From Camarhynchus parvulus (taxonomy: Eukaryota; Chordata; Aves; Passeriformes; Thraupidae), in NCBI RefSeq assembly GCF_901933205.1, contig NC_044572.1, forward strand, positions 112,108,965-112,172,964: a stretch of 64,000 nt of DNA. The letters are read 5' to 3'. The translations under genes and the position numbers were made by a program. Below, in pieces: positions 47,796-60,838 of the stretch; position 1 is the first letter of the stretch, and each line of letters opens with the position of its first letter. The notes beneath the pieces are model-generated. The model saw nothing but the letters and a program-made list of their open reading frames with translations. It had not been told where the DNA came from and made no database searches.

Positions 47796-50700
47796 GATCA
47801 GTATAAAAGATGGCAGAGCAGCTTCTGTCTGAGGTACTTGGAACTGCTCATTATAAACCTCAGTGTTTTCATTGTAGTCCCAGTATCCTTGTTCAAAAGC
47901 ATTTCCCATTTTTAAAAAGCATTCATCCCTATCCTCTTCGTGAAAGTTCAGTAGAGTCTACAGAGCCTACAGAGAATATTCCTCTAAAAGGAAGAAGAAT
48001 ATTTATATTCAACTGCAAATAGAGGTGTTTCTGTGATTTTCAGTTATGTACAATTCATCAAAACCCTGATTTCCATCAGCTTACCTATATCCTTGTCTCC
48101 ACATTTGCATATGCCCATCTGACAGTGAGGTAAGGAATACAAGATGGGTTTAAAGTTCTGCATTCCTAAGGAAGTTATCTCAAAAAAAAGTCCAATTTCT
48201 AATGGCTACCTTCTAATTCTTCCCCCCAGAATTCTCATATACTGGATGAAGGGTAAGCTACATGTGAGAGATGATATCAAACTGAAGAGTGAAGGTCCAC
48301 AGCATGCCAACAGAAGACTTTATGGTTACCCAACATATTTATCCAGCCACCTCAATGCTCAGAAAGGTCAAAGTTCCCATATGTGGCCCTTCTGAACTGC
48401 TGCATGCACCTACAATGTACAGCAGAAATGCCTGCAGAGGAACCAAAAATTTCAACAAAATTATGTAGTTTTGAAGGTCTTTTAAAAAAAGGAGTATGGC
48501 AAAGTAAATAACTCATCAGCATTTGGAAGCATAAACACCAGAAGGAGCCCTGAAGGAGATGTGTCTTACTGCATTTTAAACAAATATCAAGGTAGGTAAC
48601 TTGCATGATAAACACACTGCAATTTGATTTCAGTAATTTATTAAATTAACAAAACCATATTTGTTTATCTCAATTACCAAAATTGCATAAGTTGCTATGC
48701 TATTTTCTAGCACCATTTCAGTCTCAAACATGAATTATGGAGGTGAATTTCAGTTGTTTATTCAAATGTTTTTGTACCACAGTCCAACACACAGAATATA
48801 TGCTCCCTAAGTTTTCTGAGCAGAATTAAGGTTATGCAAACAGATAATTCACCATATTTTCTCCCATCATATGATAGACATATCCTTACACACTTCTAGT
48901 TCTAACAAAAGTACTTACTTGGATTGCTCACAAAAGAACCACCAGACTTTAAATCATATCTGTGTTCTAGGAGCCCACCTGAACCCCATCACTGCAGTGC
49001 CTAAGTCACACACAACTGCCATGTGTAGAAAGGGGCTTTAACACACTTTTTCTCTACATGTCTCTCATATTAGGTCCTGGTTCACACTTCTGACCATTAA
49101 CCATGTATCCCAGGCAGAGTTCCTGCTCCAACCTGCTCAGACCTGTACTAAGGCAGTTTCTTCAGTCACAATTACAGCTGTGAAACTACTTCAGTCCTGT
49201 AGACCATCTTTGTAAAGGTATCTGAAGAAGCAGATATACCTTAAGTGAAGCTTTTAAAACATACTGTCACCCAACTCTTTCAGGGAGTCAGCTGCCTTAG
49301 CATTTCCACATTAATCTTGCTTGAAATTACCTTGCAAATTTTACCCACCTGATCTCTTTGATCTCAAAACAAATACCTGGGACAATTTCTGGGAGCAAGC
49401 TCCAGTTTTCCAAATGCTGGTTCAGGGCACCTGCAGGACCATCTTTCACTCTTGGAGCTGTTAATTGAAGAGTTATACTGTAAACTTTGTAAGGGAGCAA
49501 AAAACTACCAGCTTTTTACTCTTTTCACATCCAGTTTCCACCAATGCGAGTTTCCCATAGATACTATTTATCTTCACTTAAATTTATTAAAGCAAACTAA
49601 CAATATCAAGTGGAATAGAATTAGCATCTGCACATTCTCTTATGCCCAACACCCTGAGGTTTGGCATATGATACCTTGAAACATAAACTCTTACACTAAG
49701 CCTCAGATCAATCAAAATATTACCTACATGAACTCATATTAACAAAGCAGAGGGTAAGGAAATGAAGACCTGTAAAAAGAGGATAGCTCTTTTCAGCTGA
49801 AAGCAGCTACTCAGGCTGCCTGAAAAATAATAATTCAATTTGTAACATCAAAACTGAGACCACTTGAAAATGTTGAGGGAGGTAAGGAAAAATTCTTCAA
49901 ATGCAAACCTGAAAAACCTCCCATGCTTGGAGAGACACTCATCCAGCTGGTTCCCTACTTGAGTTCATCCTCCAGCAGAGCTTGTAGGACACTTTTTGGC
50001 AGTGCTGTCGTGGCCTCCCTCCTGCTTCACACCACTCGTGGCCTTGGTATTGGGTCGAACACAGCAGCTCTGATGTTGCCTAGGCAGGGCCCATTTTCTG
50101 AGGAACCCAGCTAAGAAGGTGTCCTGCCTCCACAGCCTCTTGCAAGAACATATCTTGTCTCGAGCCCTCCATACAGATCATCTCTACCAAGGCATAAACC
50201 ATTCCCGGGTCTCACATCTATCCAGAAGTGAGGTCTGTACAACTCAAAACAAGTGCCAAAATGCTTTGTTTCAACCAGAGGTGAAGCCACTATCTAGGAC
50301 ATGGGGGATCCACATTACATTCCATGAACACCCCTTCTCAGCCATACTAAACTCTCTCCCCTCCTCCTCTTACTCATGCCTGGTAGGCACCTAAACTGCA
50401 GCCCTTCTGGAGGTTGTTGTGTTTGTTTTCAGTAAAAATTCACCCTAAGAAACCTCCCCTGGAAAAGTTTTATTAAAGCAAAGTCATTGAAAAAGAATTT
50501 CAGTTTTGACAAAACAATACTTCCCCGTCATGACTACAACTCTCATGGCGGCATGCTATGGCATCATCGTATCCTAGTTACTGGGATGTGGTGAGCTCTG
50601 TTTGCTGTTTACAAAAATAAAAGCACAGGCAGGAACTTTTTCTGACAGCTGTCAAAATTAGCAATAAGCTAGTTTTCAGTGAAGAAAGTTTCTGGCAAGC

Positions 50701-51464
50701 TGTCAAGCAGAAAATTGAAAGTCAGAAAGAGAACATTTATCAGACATGAAAAACAAGTGTAGCATTTAAGCACATGCTTAATGGAAGGCTTGGTTTCACT
50801 GCATACAGCTCATCTGCGTGGAGGGGAAACAAACAGAAACTTGTATCTGCTTGGGAGAGAAGGAAGGGAAGAGATTAGCTGACAAGGGGAAAAGTGCTGA
50901 GGGAATTTGCAGGAAGGTCTAACACATCCAGTTTAACTTGTTTATTAAGTTGGGAAATTCTGGATATAGCTCCCAGTCAAAGCCCTTTTTTATATGCCTT
51001 TTTTGCATATCTACAAGGAAATTCACTTTACACTTCCTACACAAGTGTATTTGTCTCCACTGAGGACAATGAAGAATGTTGAACTGGAAAATATTTCATC
51101 AAAACCCACAAAAGTTTGTAGTATTCATTATGTCAAATCAGACTGTTGCTCTAGCAAAATCATCTTTCTACCACAGAGGCAGTGACTCTGCATAAAATCA
51201 CCACACTTCTGAAACCATCACACATATCAAACAGCACGTTTAACCTCCTAATTTCTCACTGACTTTCAACACCAGGTGCATTTTGAAGCATGACATCAGA
51301 TAATAGTTTTCTAGAATTGGTAACTAGCAGGAACATGTACTGAGGAAAACAGATATAAAGGGAGAGCATGGGACATGTTAGGAATATATGCAAGGTTTAC
51401 AAATGACAATCCAGATGAAAGGAATCCAAGATCACTTAAGGAAAAATGAATCCTTCTTTATTGC
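47796..51464. other. Intergenic, no supported gene
   Basis: AT-rich unique DNA without a recognised gene. Around 49920-50400 it becomes moderately GC-rich with two open frames (63 and 91 codons) that resemble nothing known. A ZNF143-like sequence at 50533-50556 is noted separately. Confidence 0.6.
50533..50556 (+). promoter_or_regulatory. ZNF143/SBS-like motif, imperfect
   Basis: ACTACAACTCTCATGG followed by CGGCATGC resembles the ACTACAAYTCCCAGCATGC consensus of ZNF143/THAP11 but has a substitution and an insertion between the two halves. It lies in a small CpG-containing island (50521-50572). Confidence 0.3.
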
Positions 51465-52096
51465 CATAGAAACACAGTATCTTAGAATGGTTTGGGCTGG
51501 AAGGAACCTTAAAGATAATCAAGGTCCAACCCTTCTGCCATGGGCAGGGGCACCTTCCACTAGACCAGGCTGCTCAGAGCCCTATCCAACCTGGCCTTGA
51601 ACACACCCATGGATGGGGCATCCACAAATTCTCTGGACAACATGTTGCAATGCCTCACCACCCCCACAGAGAACTTCTTCCCAATATCTAGTATAAACCG
51701 TTTCAGTAGCCATTCCCCATGTCCTTGTAAGAAGTCCCTCCTCATCTCTCTAGTAGGCTCACTTCAGGTACTGGAAAGCTGCCCCAGAACCTTCTTTTCC
51801 CCAGGCTGAGCAGTCCCAACTCTCTCAGCCTGTCCTCATAGGAGAGGTGCTCCAGCCCCCTCATCATAGTCATGACTCTCCTCTGGAGTAGCTCCAACAG
51901 GTCCATGTCCTTCTCATGCTGGGACCCTAGAGCAGGATGCAGCACTTCAGGTGGGGGAGAGGGGTTAGAATCACTCTCCAGAGGGGGAGAACCACCTCCC
52001 TCACCTGCTGATCCCTCTCTTTCCGATGCAGCCCTGGATGTAGTTGGCTTTCTGGGCTGCAAGTGCAGCCAGAAGGTGAGGAGGGAACCATCTGGC
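51465..52096 (-). mobile_element. CR1-type LINE 3' fragment, about 630 bases
   Basis: The left end (CTTAGAATGGTTTGGG, then GGAAGGAACC) is the reverse complement of a CR1 3' end. On the - strand the residue pattern FILDIGKKFS, VVRH, SREFVDAPSMGVFKARLD (frames around 51560-51745) is the translation commonly seen for the CR1 3' region, and CTGAGAGAGTTGGGACTG follows upstream. The copy is 5'-truncated near 52096. Frames of 120 and 80 codons at 51742-52114 are translations of the repeat. Confidence 0.92.
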
Positions 52097-53984
52097 AAAT
52101 TCATGCCAGACTGACACCATAAAGCAGAAATTTCCTAAGCAGTGCATTCAGTTTGCAGTTTGGGTGCTATTTGTGGAAAACACCAACAGGGAAAAGACTG
52201 GTTATCTCACCCTGCTAATATATGTGCTCTTCTCTGCCCTTGCAAGTAATGTGATTCCTCAGAGGCTAGATTGAACGGGTTTCAAATATATCTTTTAAGA
52301 GACAGGTAATATTGAGGTTTCCAAAGGCACAGCAAGGATGGATTCCTCATCTCAGAGGCTGAGTATGTCAGGCCACCAGCAAGATGCCACTTTGCTCCAA
52401 AAAATAAAAAGAAAAAGACCTATCCTATTTTTTCCACCTTCCTTTTCCTATCCTCCTTTTTTTTTTTTTTTTTACAATCCATCCATCATAATGTTTTTCT
52501 GGAAGGAAATCCATATTCAGATCAGATCTATTAATAAACAAGACATCTTTCCCCAGCTCCCTACTCCTTCCCTGCTAAACAGCAAATTTCCACTCCTTTC
52601 CTCCATTTGTTAAAGCAATGACTCAGAGGGCTCTTCCAAGGCTGAAATACCCAGGATGTGTGAAATGTTCATACCAAATCACGACACAAGACAGCTCACT
52701 AATTCACAAAGAGCTGCTAATAGCATAATAATCCATCAATATTTTTCTCTCCGACAGATTTTGACCCATGTTCCTGTTTGTAGGGGAGAGGAAATCAATT
52801 CCATCTCATTAAGACCTCTTTCCCCAAGCAATCACTTTTAAAAAATTGCTCTCCAGGCCCTGCCTGAGGTTTTTCCAAGCTTTTAAGAGCAATAAAAGTA
52901 GGCGGTAGAGCTAAAATAAAACATATTTTGTGTTTTCTTATGAAAAAAAAAAAATCTAGCAAATAGTGGATATACATCCACAGAAAAGATATGCAAAGTC
53001 CATGGCCTGTTCCAAACTTTCCTATAGCATCTTCTGGCATGGCATACGTTCCCAAACAAAAGCAAACAGTCTCCTGTGGTGTGTTGACCCTGGCAGGACA
53101 CCAGGTGCCCACCACAGCTGCTCTATCATTCTCCTCTACTGGGCAGGGCAGACAAAATATAACAAAAGCCTTGTGGGTCAAGATAAGGACAGGGAAAGAA
53201 CACTCAGAAATTACTGGCATGAGCAAAACAGATTTGACTCAGGGGAATTAATTATATTGCAAATCAAATGCCAGTAAGATAATGAGAAATACTTGCTACA
53301 GAACAACATAATGCTTGTCCAATTTTTTTTAGCCCCATAAACGAGAAATATTGCACTATAAAATACTACCTTTTCCTATACAAATTAAGAAACAAACAAA
53401 AAATGTTATACATGCTGTACAGTGGTTATATGAGTGAACCTACTCTGGTATAGCACATATATGTCATATGTAGGATTCCAAATTTGTTTGCTTCTGTCCA
53501 GAACTGATAAGAAGAGTTAAGCAGCTGAGGTCATGAAAAGAGCTCTGTATTACTCATCTGATGCTAATGGGATTTGAGTTGCAGCTGTGATCTTCATGGG
53601 GTTGTCATTAGGCCTATGTGACTTAACTGTATTTTATACTCTGTTTAAAATTCATCTATCAGAGTGAAATCAGAAATGCGGTTTCTGTCACATATAGAGC
53701 AATTACCCTTAGTACAAAGCCTGTGGAGAGAAAGGTCTGCTGTTCTTTACAGAATAGGTAGAATTTAACAGAAGCTTTTTCAGCAGTAGCACAATTTCTG
53801 TGTTTTGCCCAGCTGCCATTTAGTACTACAGAAACCTATAGGCGTATACATGCCCAAATTATTTGCTTTTTTTTAATGCCAAGCCTGTGCCAAACCCAAA
53901 CAACTCCTTGCTTAGCTCATTCCTCTGCCTGAGAGTTGTGGTCCAGAATCCTCTCCTCTGGCCGCAGCTCTCTTCCCAAAGAGC
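52097..53984. other. Intergenic, no supported gene
   Basis: Contains a T run (52457-52473) and AT-rich unique DNA. Overlapping open frames at 52795-53277 on both strands have no recognisable domain. Confidence 0.6.
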
Positions 53985-54356
53985 AACAGGCACAACCTTC
54001 CCAGGATTTCTCCTGGGGAAGGCAGAGAGAAAGCTCAGAGAAAAAAGAGAAAACAATTCTTATCTCTATTTGCTGCTCCTGTTGTTTGGCACGTGTGGAA
54101 TGTGTTGTGGAGACTGTTTACCAAAAGTGATTTGTTAATTGCGCTCTGGTGATGGTTGTTTGGATTGATTGGCCAATTAGGTCAAAGCTGTGTCGTGACT
54201 GTCTGTAAGGGTCACAGGTTTTTCTTTAGTAGAGTATAGTATTAGTATAGTATGTAATATAATATAGTATGTCTTAATAAAGCAATTGTTCAGCCTTCTG
54301 AAACCACAGGAGTCATTGCATATTATTCCCTGGCTGGGGGTCATCCAGCATTGATA
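53985..54356 (+). mobile_element. Solo LTR-like repeat, copy B
   Basis: A sister of the repeat at 34835-35208, in the same orientation. It shares AACAATTCTTATCTC, TTGCTGCTCCTG, TGTGGAATGTG, GTTTACC, GGCCAATTAGG, the TAGTATAG-rich segment, TTAATAAAGCAATTG near 54276 and GCCTTCTGA, then a diverged tail. It lacks the GT expansion. Similarity may extend left to about 53935. No internal retroviral sequence is attached. Boundaries are approximate. Confidence 0.65.
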
Positions 54357-57019
54357 CTCTCCTACAAGCTTCCCGGGCTTCAACACCAAGAGCAGTTGCA
54401 GCTGCTACCATCTGGTGCTCAAGCAGATGAAAATAGCACTGGAGTAAAAGCATCAGCTTGGGGACACAGGACACATAAACCATGCTGGAATCCTGATTGA
54501 GTCCTACCACATAAGGTTCAAATTTATATCAACTGCTCAGCTGGAAGCACAGTGAAAATGCACATGGAAAATCCTCTGTGTTGCACAAGATTTGTTGAAT
54601 ATGGAAATTGCAGTTTTAAATGGAAAGACTTTTGTTTTTCACTGTATAAAACCAAATAAAGCCCATGGCTGTAACTGAAGTGTTCTCATGGGATGAGAAG
54701 GCTTCTGTTCTCCCCCTGATCCCAGAGACAGTACATGCTTTTATTTTCATTAAGTGAATGAAATGACACTAAAGTCTTATTTTGTGAAGAAAAATATTAT
54801 TTTCATAACATTCTATGTGATCCTATTATTATCATTATAATTACTTCTCACTTTTATGGCTGCCACTCTGAGGAATCAATTTGTATGTCCATCTGGGTAA
54901 AGGCACTATCAGCAACAAAGCATTTTTAAAATGCACAAACACAATTAAGAACCAACTGCAAAGTGCACTAGAATGGCTAAATGTCACTTTGCCCTGTAGA
55001 AAAGAAAAGAGAAACTCCATTCCAGGGAGCACTGTATATGCATGCTTACATATGGGGCAGAATTGTAACACCTGACAGCTCCCGTAAGCAAAACCACCAT
55101 ATTTCAATGTGATTCATACAGCTGGAGGTAATCTCTGAGTTTTAGGTATATATATGAGTTAATAGAATGGAAGAAAAAAAAAACATAATATGGATTTACA
55201 GATAACAGTTTTATGCCTACATAATTTCTATGTCTTTTTTTTTTAATTATTTTTTTCACCAAAAAAGAAGACTGGAACTCCAGCAGGAGTTGAAAGAAGA
55301 GGGGGAAGGATACATTAGCTAATTTCTATGCTGTCCAATCCAGACACTTCCCACACCACGACACAAAACAGAAGTAAGAAACATCAGACTGAGGAAAAAA
55401 GTGCTCCAAGAGCACAAAATACCAGCTTACCTGCTACAAATGGCAGCATATTAATGCTAGCTTTCTGCTGAATTTTTCAATTAGGGCAGTTTGGGCCATA
55501 AAAATTCTTCTTCAGGGAAGACAGAAGGAGGTACACATCTCTAAAATGCATCCTGCCATTCCCAGGGCTAATTAACAGTGGTTTTGCCAAGCACATTACA
55601 ACTTCACAGTATAAGAATATTTTCACTGATCAATCAAATATTTGTCCAACAGATGCAGACTTTCAAAGCTGTCTTTCAGATATCTGGAAATATAAGATAA
55701 ATATAGTCAACTGATTTCTTTCCCATACTAAGCATTTACTGAAGAGCAAGATTTAGTTGCAGGTCTGTCATTAGATTGCCTTCATGTCTGCTTCATGGTG
55801 TTGCTTTCTGAAAAGCTTCTTGTACAGGAAAGCATTTTAAAAAATTATAGGGGCTGTTTTGGAGACAGACAGCTAAGTATTTACTTTAATGAGAGACAGT
55901 TTGGAAGGAAATGCATCAGCAGTAATAAGTACTTTTCTTCCAGGACATTATGGCCTCTACCAAGAAAGTCTGCAGTATTTCACAGTAGTTTCCAAACTCT
56001 CCTTTTACCTTGCACCATTCTCCCACTCTGCCAAATCTTTTGTACTTCAGTACCAGGGTTGTCTACTTTATCTCCATACATCAAGACCCTCTAAATTGTT
56101 TGGGTTTCAAAGCTTTTAAAACACATTTCAGCTAATTTGAAGAGAAAACAGTTGCTTTATAATATATAGAAGTAAAAAATGTAAAATCAGAGTTTATGAA
56201 TTAAAAGCACAAAGAAATCTTGTACACCCATACATAGGTACAGAAGTGCTCACAACCTCTATTTTTCATGTCTCCTAGCTTCTATACACTTTTCCTAAGC
56301 ACCTGCTGTCACTGTCAATACAATTTTCTCTCATACCATGTACCCATTATCAAGTCTTCACACCTTTAAAGCACTAATAGACAATAATACCTCCAGGAGG
56401 CTTACTACAGGGTTTGCTACAAATTTGCAGTGGAGTACAAAGCTGTAGGTATTTTTGGTATTCCTTTCAGCAGGGAAGTAGCAACCTAGATTCCTACAGC
56501 CATCAGTCTGCCCCAGGGCTTGTTTACTGCTGAAGGAGATCGGTATTTCCCTTCTGTAGATCCCTAAACCTGCCCGAGATGTGCCACTGGTATTAACAGA
56601 ATTGGAAACTGAGTAAGAGAACTTTTATTTGCTCCCAACTAAAAATCAACATTGGAGGGAAAGCAGACTGAACAGGCTGCTAATTTCCATGATTATTTTG
56701 CAGAAATGGTTGTCCTGATTCCAGCTGGGTTATTGTTAATTTTCTTCCGAGCAGCAAGTACAGTGCTGTGTTTTGGATTTCGTAGGAGAATATGTTGATA
56801 ACACGCTGATGGTTTAGTTGTGGCTAAGCAGGGCTTACTTACCCTGAGTCAAGGACTTTCCAGTTTCCCATGCTCTACCAGCAGGCAGGTGCACAAGAGG
56901 ACAGGAGGGAGCACAGCCAGAACAGCTGACCCAATCTTGCCAAAGGAGAATTCCATGCCACGGAATTTCATGCTCAGTGCATAATCTGGGAAAAGCTGGC
57001 CAAGAGGAGCTGGGCACTG
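54357..57019. other. Intergenic, no supported gene
   Basis: AT-rich unique DNA; T-rich runs at about 55236-55256. No gene, RNA or element was recognised. Confidence 0.65.
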
Positions 57020-57290
57020 TGTGGGATGGGATGGGCATTGGCCAGTGGGTGGTGAGAGATTGTATTGGGCATCAGGTGTCTGTCTATTTTTCTGTCACCT
57101 TTTTATTACTAATATTATCAGCATTAGTATCAATATCCATACATTTTACTTTGTTTCCATTATTAAACTGATTTTATCCCAACCCATAAGTTTTTTGGAG
57201 GGGCAGGAATGGGCAGTGAGAAAGTGACTCCATTGCTCTTTGTTGCCAGCTGGGGTTAATTCACAGTGGTGTAACCTAAAGCTGAGCAGC
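57020..57290 (+). mobile_element. Degenerate LTR fragment, third family
   Basis: GGCATTGGCCAGTGG, TTGTATTGGGCATCA, TTTTATTACTAATATTATC, ATTATTAAACTG, TTATCCCAACCCATAAG and CAGCTGGGGTTAATTCACAG follow in the order of a bird LTR family I recall, whose end reads roughly CAGCTGGGGTTAAACCACGA. It is short, diverged and lacks any internal region. Confidence 0.5.
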
Positions 57291-60200
57291 CCTTGCACAC
57301 AGTGTGACACATTTTACCCAACACAGCAGGAAAAGTAGCTCCTTCTCTCAGCTGCTTCCCTCCAGGAAGCAGCTCCCAGTGCTTGCACCTTCTCTTGCAT
57401 TAGCCACACAGCTGGACATCAAAACACTTTAAGTAAGTGATCAGGATCTGCAGTCTGAGATCATTCCACCTTGCATGTCAGGGCTTCATGCAGCAACAGT
57501 TCCCAAGCCACATGCAGTCCAGCAAGAAGAAAAGCCCAAGCCAAAATACTTTGATTCAGTCAGTTGAAATACCTTCCAATCTATCATTCTGGCATTGAAT
57601 AGATGTGCCTACTATATTGTATTGCACTCCTGTAAAATCCAGTTTAAAAATATCCAGGCACAATTACTTTTTTTATTTGACAGATTACATAAGTTGTCAC
57701 AAACTCAATCAATTTTGCTGAATCCACATTTTCTTCTGAAGAAAAACCTTCATTGGGAAGAAAACAGCCATATTTACAATGGTTATGTTTGATTAAGAAT
57801 TGATAAGCATTTAAGGAAAATAAAATCCCAGCACAATCTCCCTGTCTTCTTTGCAAAGACTACATTAATTTACCAGAACCAAGAGGAATTCTGGCTCAAA
57901 TTGGTGTGTTTTCCCTTTACCTTTCACAGGACAAAAATTTCATTTTCAGTTTTCCCCTGAATTTCTCATCATGTTGAGATATTGCTCATTAACTACACTT
58001 GGGGTTTCTCAGCATCTAAGCATCATTTCTCTGCCATGTGTTGGTCTGTCCTGAACCGGAACACCAAGTACATCTTCCAAATAAAAGATTTCTCAGCTAA
58101 AAGAAGCAGAAACACAGAAAGCGACATATTAGCTATCCATACTAGTTGACTGATTGGGATTTAGGCCCCCAAGCAGGTCCATGGCCACGCTTTTGCAGTA
58201 TCGAATTTTTGGAACCTCCAGAATGAAAGGGAGATAAGAGTGGCTGCAGCAAGTACAACCAATTCCCAGGCTGCCTGCCTGTGTCTGCCCCACATTGCCA
58301 TTCTCCAGGGCCCATGCCTGTCATTGCCATGCCCAGCACAGCCTGTCCTTGCTGCCCCATTCCCCACCCAGACCTGCTCCTGGGCCAGGCAGCTCCTACC
58401 CTGCCTCTGCCTCTTGCTCCATCCTGGAGCCAGCACAAGAGAGAGAGAAAATCATTGGCTTGGAGTTAGAAAGAAAGTGAAGTCACCTTCATGCAATGGA
58501 AATTCAACCATCTAGGAGCAAACTCTGTGAGAAAAACCATAGCATCATTTTTAATGTACTTTCTCATGTGTGAAAGATATCTTGGCCAGTTTTCTGCTGG
58601 TTTTCAGTGAAGTGCAGTAAGCTGCTCAATTTGACAAGAAAACTTCCAAGACACCTTTCTACTGCATTCAGACTAATTTGGCTGTTAATGTTCAATTGTA
58701 GAAATAAACCTTAAGGACATATTCCTATAACATTTTGCAAGCTTAATTGTTAGGAAGTTATAATTTCCTCCCACTGTGATGGAAATTATGATCTCCTTCT
58801 TAAAAACATAAACCTCAAAAATATTATTAGAAGCCTCCTTTTTGCAAATTAAGAACATTGATTTTTCATTACAATGCAAACCATTGCACATAATGTGTAG
58901 AACAAAAACCCTATTCAAGAACAGACTTACATATGCAAATGGTAAGTCATGAACAGGAACACAGGTTATTTTGAATGAAAATAGTTCAGTAGATTCTAGT
59001 TCTTTCCCATTTCACTGCTCCTAACTTGATAAATATCTTGGATTTTCAAATTTTACCTTAAACATTCTCTTTTTGTGGCCATTTAAAGGTCAGGACTTAG
59101 TTTAGAAAGGTGGATGCATGTTAAGAAAATGAATGAATGACAGAATAGGAGGTGAGACTCAGCAGTTGTGTAAGCATCATTCACTTCCCCAGGTAAAGCA
59201 GGCATCCTGAGGTCAGCTAATCATTATTCATGCAGAAACAATCAGAAAGTGCTAGACTCATCCAGAAAGAGTTGTCTTGAATATTTCAACAACAGCATTT
59301 ATCAAACTAATACAAAAAAATTTGACATACATGACTGTATTAACAATAAAGTATATGGAAGTCCTGCAGAAGGCTGAATTTCTACAGAACTTCCACAGGA
59401 ACTGGACTGCCAGCTAGTCCAAGAAAAAACTCATTATATTTACTGGTGTGCAAAAGGCATTTTTGGTCTGATAGGACCAAATCAGATTGTGTTTCTGAGA
59501 AAATTTTTCATGAAATGAAGGCACCCACATTATTCTTTCTTTTGTATAAAGAACAAAATTAGCAAGAAGATGTATGGTGTATGTGTTCAGGGTGAAGATA
59601 ATGAGAGCCAAATTTCAGCAACAGCAGTAGTGGGAGTTGTGATATATAACATCAGGAAGACAAAAGTCTACAGACTGGAAGTTAGGCTCCATTTTACCAT
59701 AAACTTACCTTCATCAAGCTTGTAACTTATTTATCTGTGCCTTGACACCTCCATCTTCACAGGAAAACAGAGAAAATTACTGAAGTCATAGGACTATGTA
59801 AAAAAAAATATATCAGCATCAATAAACCAGGATCTTTTTCCATCAAATGTCATTAAGGCATCCAGTAATATTTAATTTCTGTTGTATCAATCCAGTTAGT
59901 TCATGTGCTACTTCCCTTGTTTCTAATTTTTCAAATATTTATTTTAGTCTGCTTACATATTGTCCAGGAAAACAAATTACACATGAGAGTGTTTCCTCCA
60001 TGTAATGAATGTAACACAACTTTTCATTAATTTTGGAACAAGTGAAACATTTGAAGTTTTCTAGCCTCTTGTTCAATATACACTCTGAAAATGCATATTA
60101 TATTATTCAGACTCAATAAAGAAACAACCATCTTGGAAAATCACACTTACAAAACATTACACAGAGAGGATTAAACATGTGATAACAATTCTCATTAAAT

Positions 60201-60649
60201 TTCAGTATTTTTGAATGCCAAAAGGCTTTACCATACACAGACACAATAAAATCACTTTGGTGTGTGAGTAGATCATGCTTAAATTGGATTTTCACAGCAC
60301 AAACAAGGGTTACAGATATATTAATTGAGGACAATATTGATTATAGCTGTGGCATTGTCCACAGAAACCTAACACTCTTCACTGTTAAAGAGGATCAAGT
60401 TGTCAAACTCTGTACTTTAGAAGCAATCACTGTTGGGGCAGAAGTTTCTGGTATAGTTCAGTTTTATGACCAAATGTTGCCTTTTGCAATGTTACATATT
60501 GTAAAGAGAAGAGTGAGTACTATTCTTATCCAGAATCACCTGGTGCAACACTATCTCTTCACTCTGCAAAAGTGTGTTTTAGCGCTGGCTCAAGTTCAGC
60601 AGATACGGTGCCAAAACGTGAGCATCATCCAGGTCCTTTTCACTTGAGC
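57291..60649. other. OPRK1 downstream flank, possible distal 3'UTR
   Basis: Mostly AT-rich unique DNA with a C-rich patch at 58240-58440. If OPRK1 uses distal poly(A) sites, as opioid receptor genes commonly do, part of this interval is its 3'UTR on the - strand. A 127-codon open frame at 60264-60647 (+) starts with GTG and is probably chance. Confidence 0.45.
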
Positions 60650-60838
60650 CGATTTTCAGGAGATTCTTGTTTATTGATAGTAAACTTGCTTTAGTCCAAA
60701 TTGCTGGGATTTCTGCAATATTCCAGAAATGTCTGTCTGGGTGAGTCGATTTCAAACTGCAGTGGTAATCTGTGTCAGTCCTAGGTCGTTGGACTCCTCT
60801 CTCTCCTGAGGACAGTAGGAGGACATTTCCACGACTAG
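60650..60838 (-). other. OPRK1: OPRK1 proximal 3'UTR
   Basis: This directly follows the OPRK1 stop on the - strand. The + strand TTTATT at 60670-60675 is AATAAA on the transcript, about 165 bases after the stop, which would give a short 3'UTR isoform. Whether this signal is used, or longer forms predominate, cannot be told. Confidence 0.45.

Noticed and set aside
26551..52096. All four CR1 fragments share the - orientation
   Set aside because: With four copies this is expected one time in eight by chance, so no meaning is claimed.
51742..52114. 120- and 80-codon frames on opposite strands
   Set aside because: Both lie almost wholly in a CR1 3' fragment, and the residue patterns match translated CR1 sequence.
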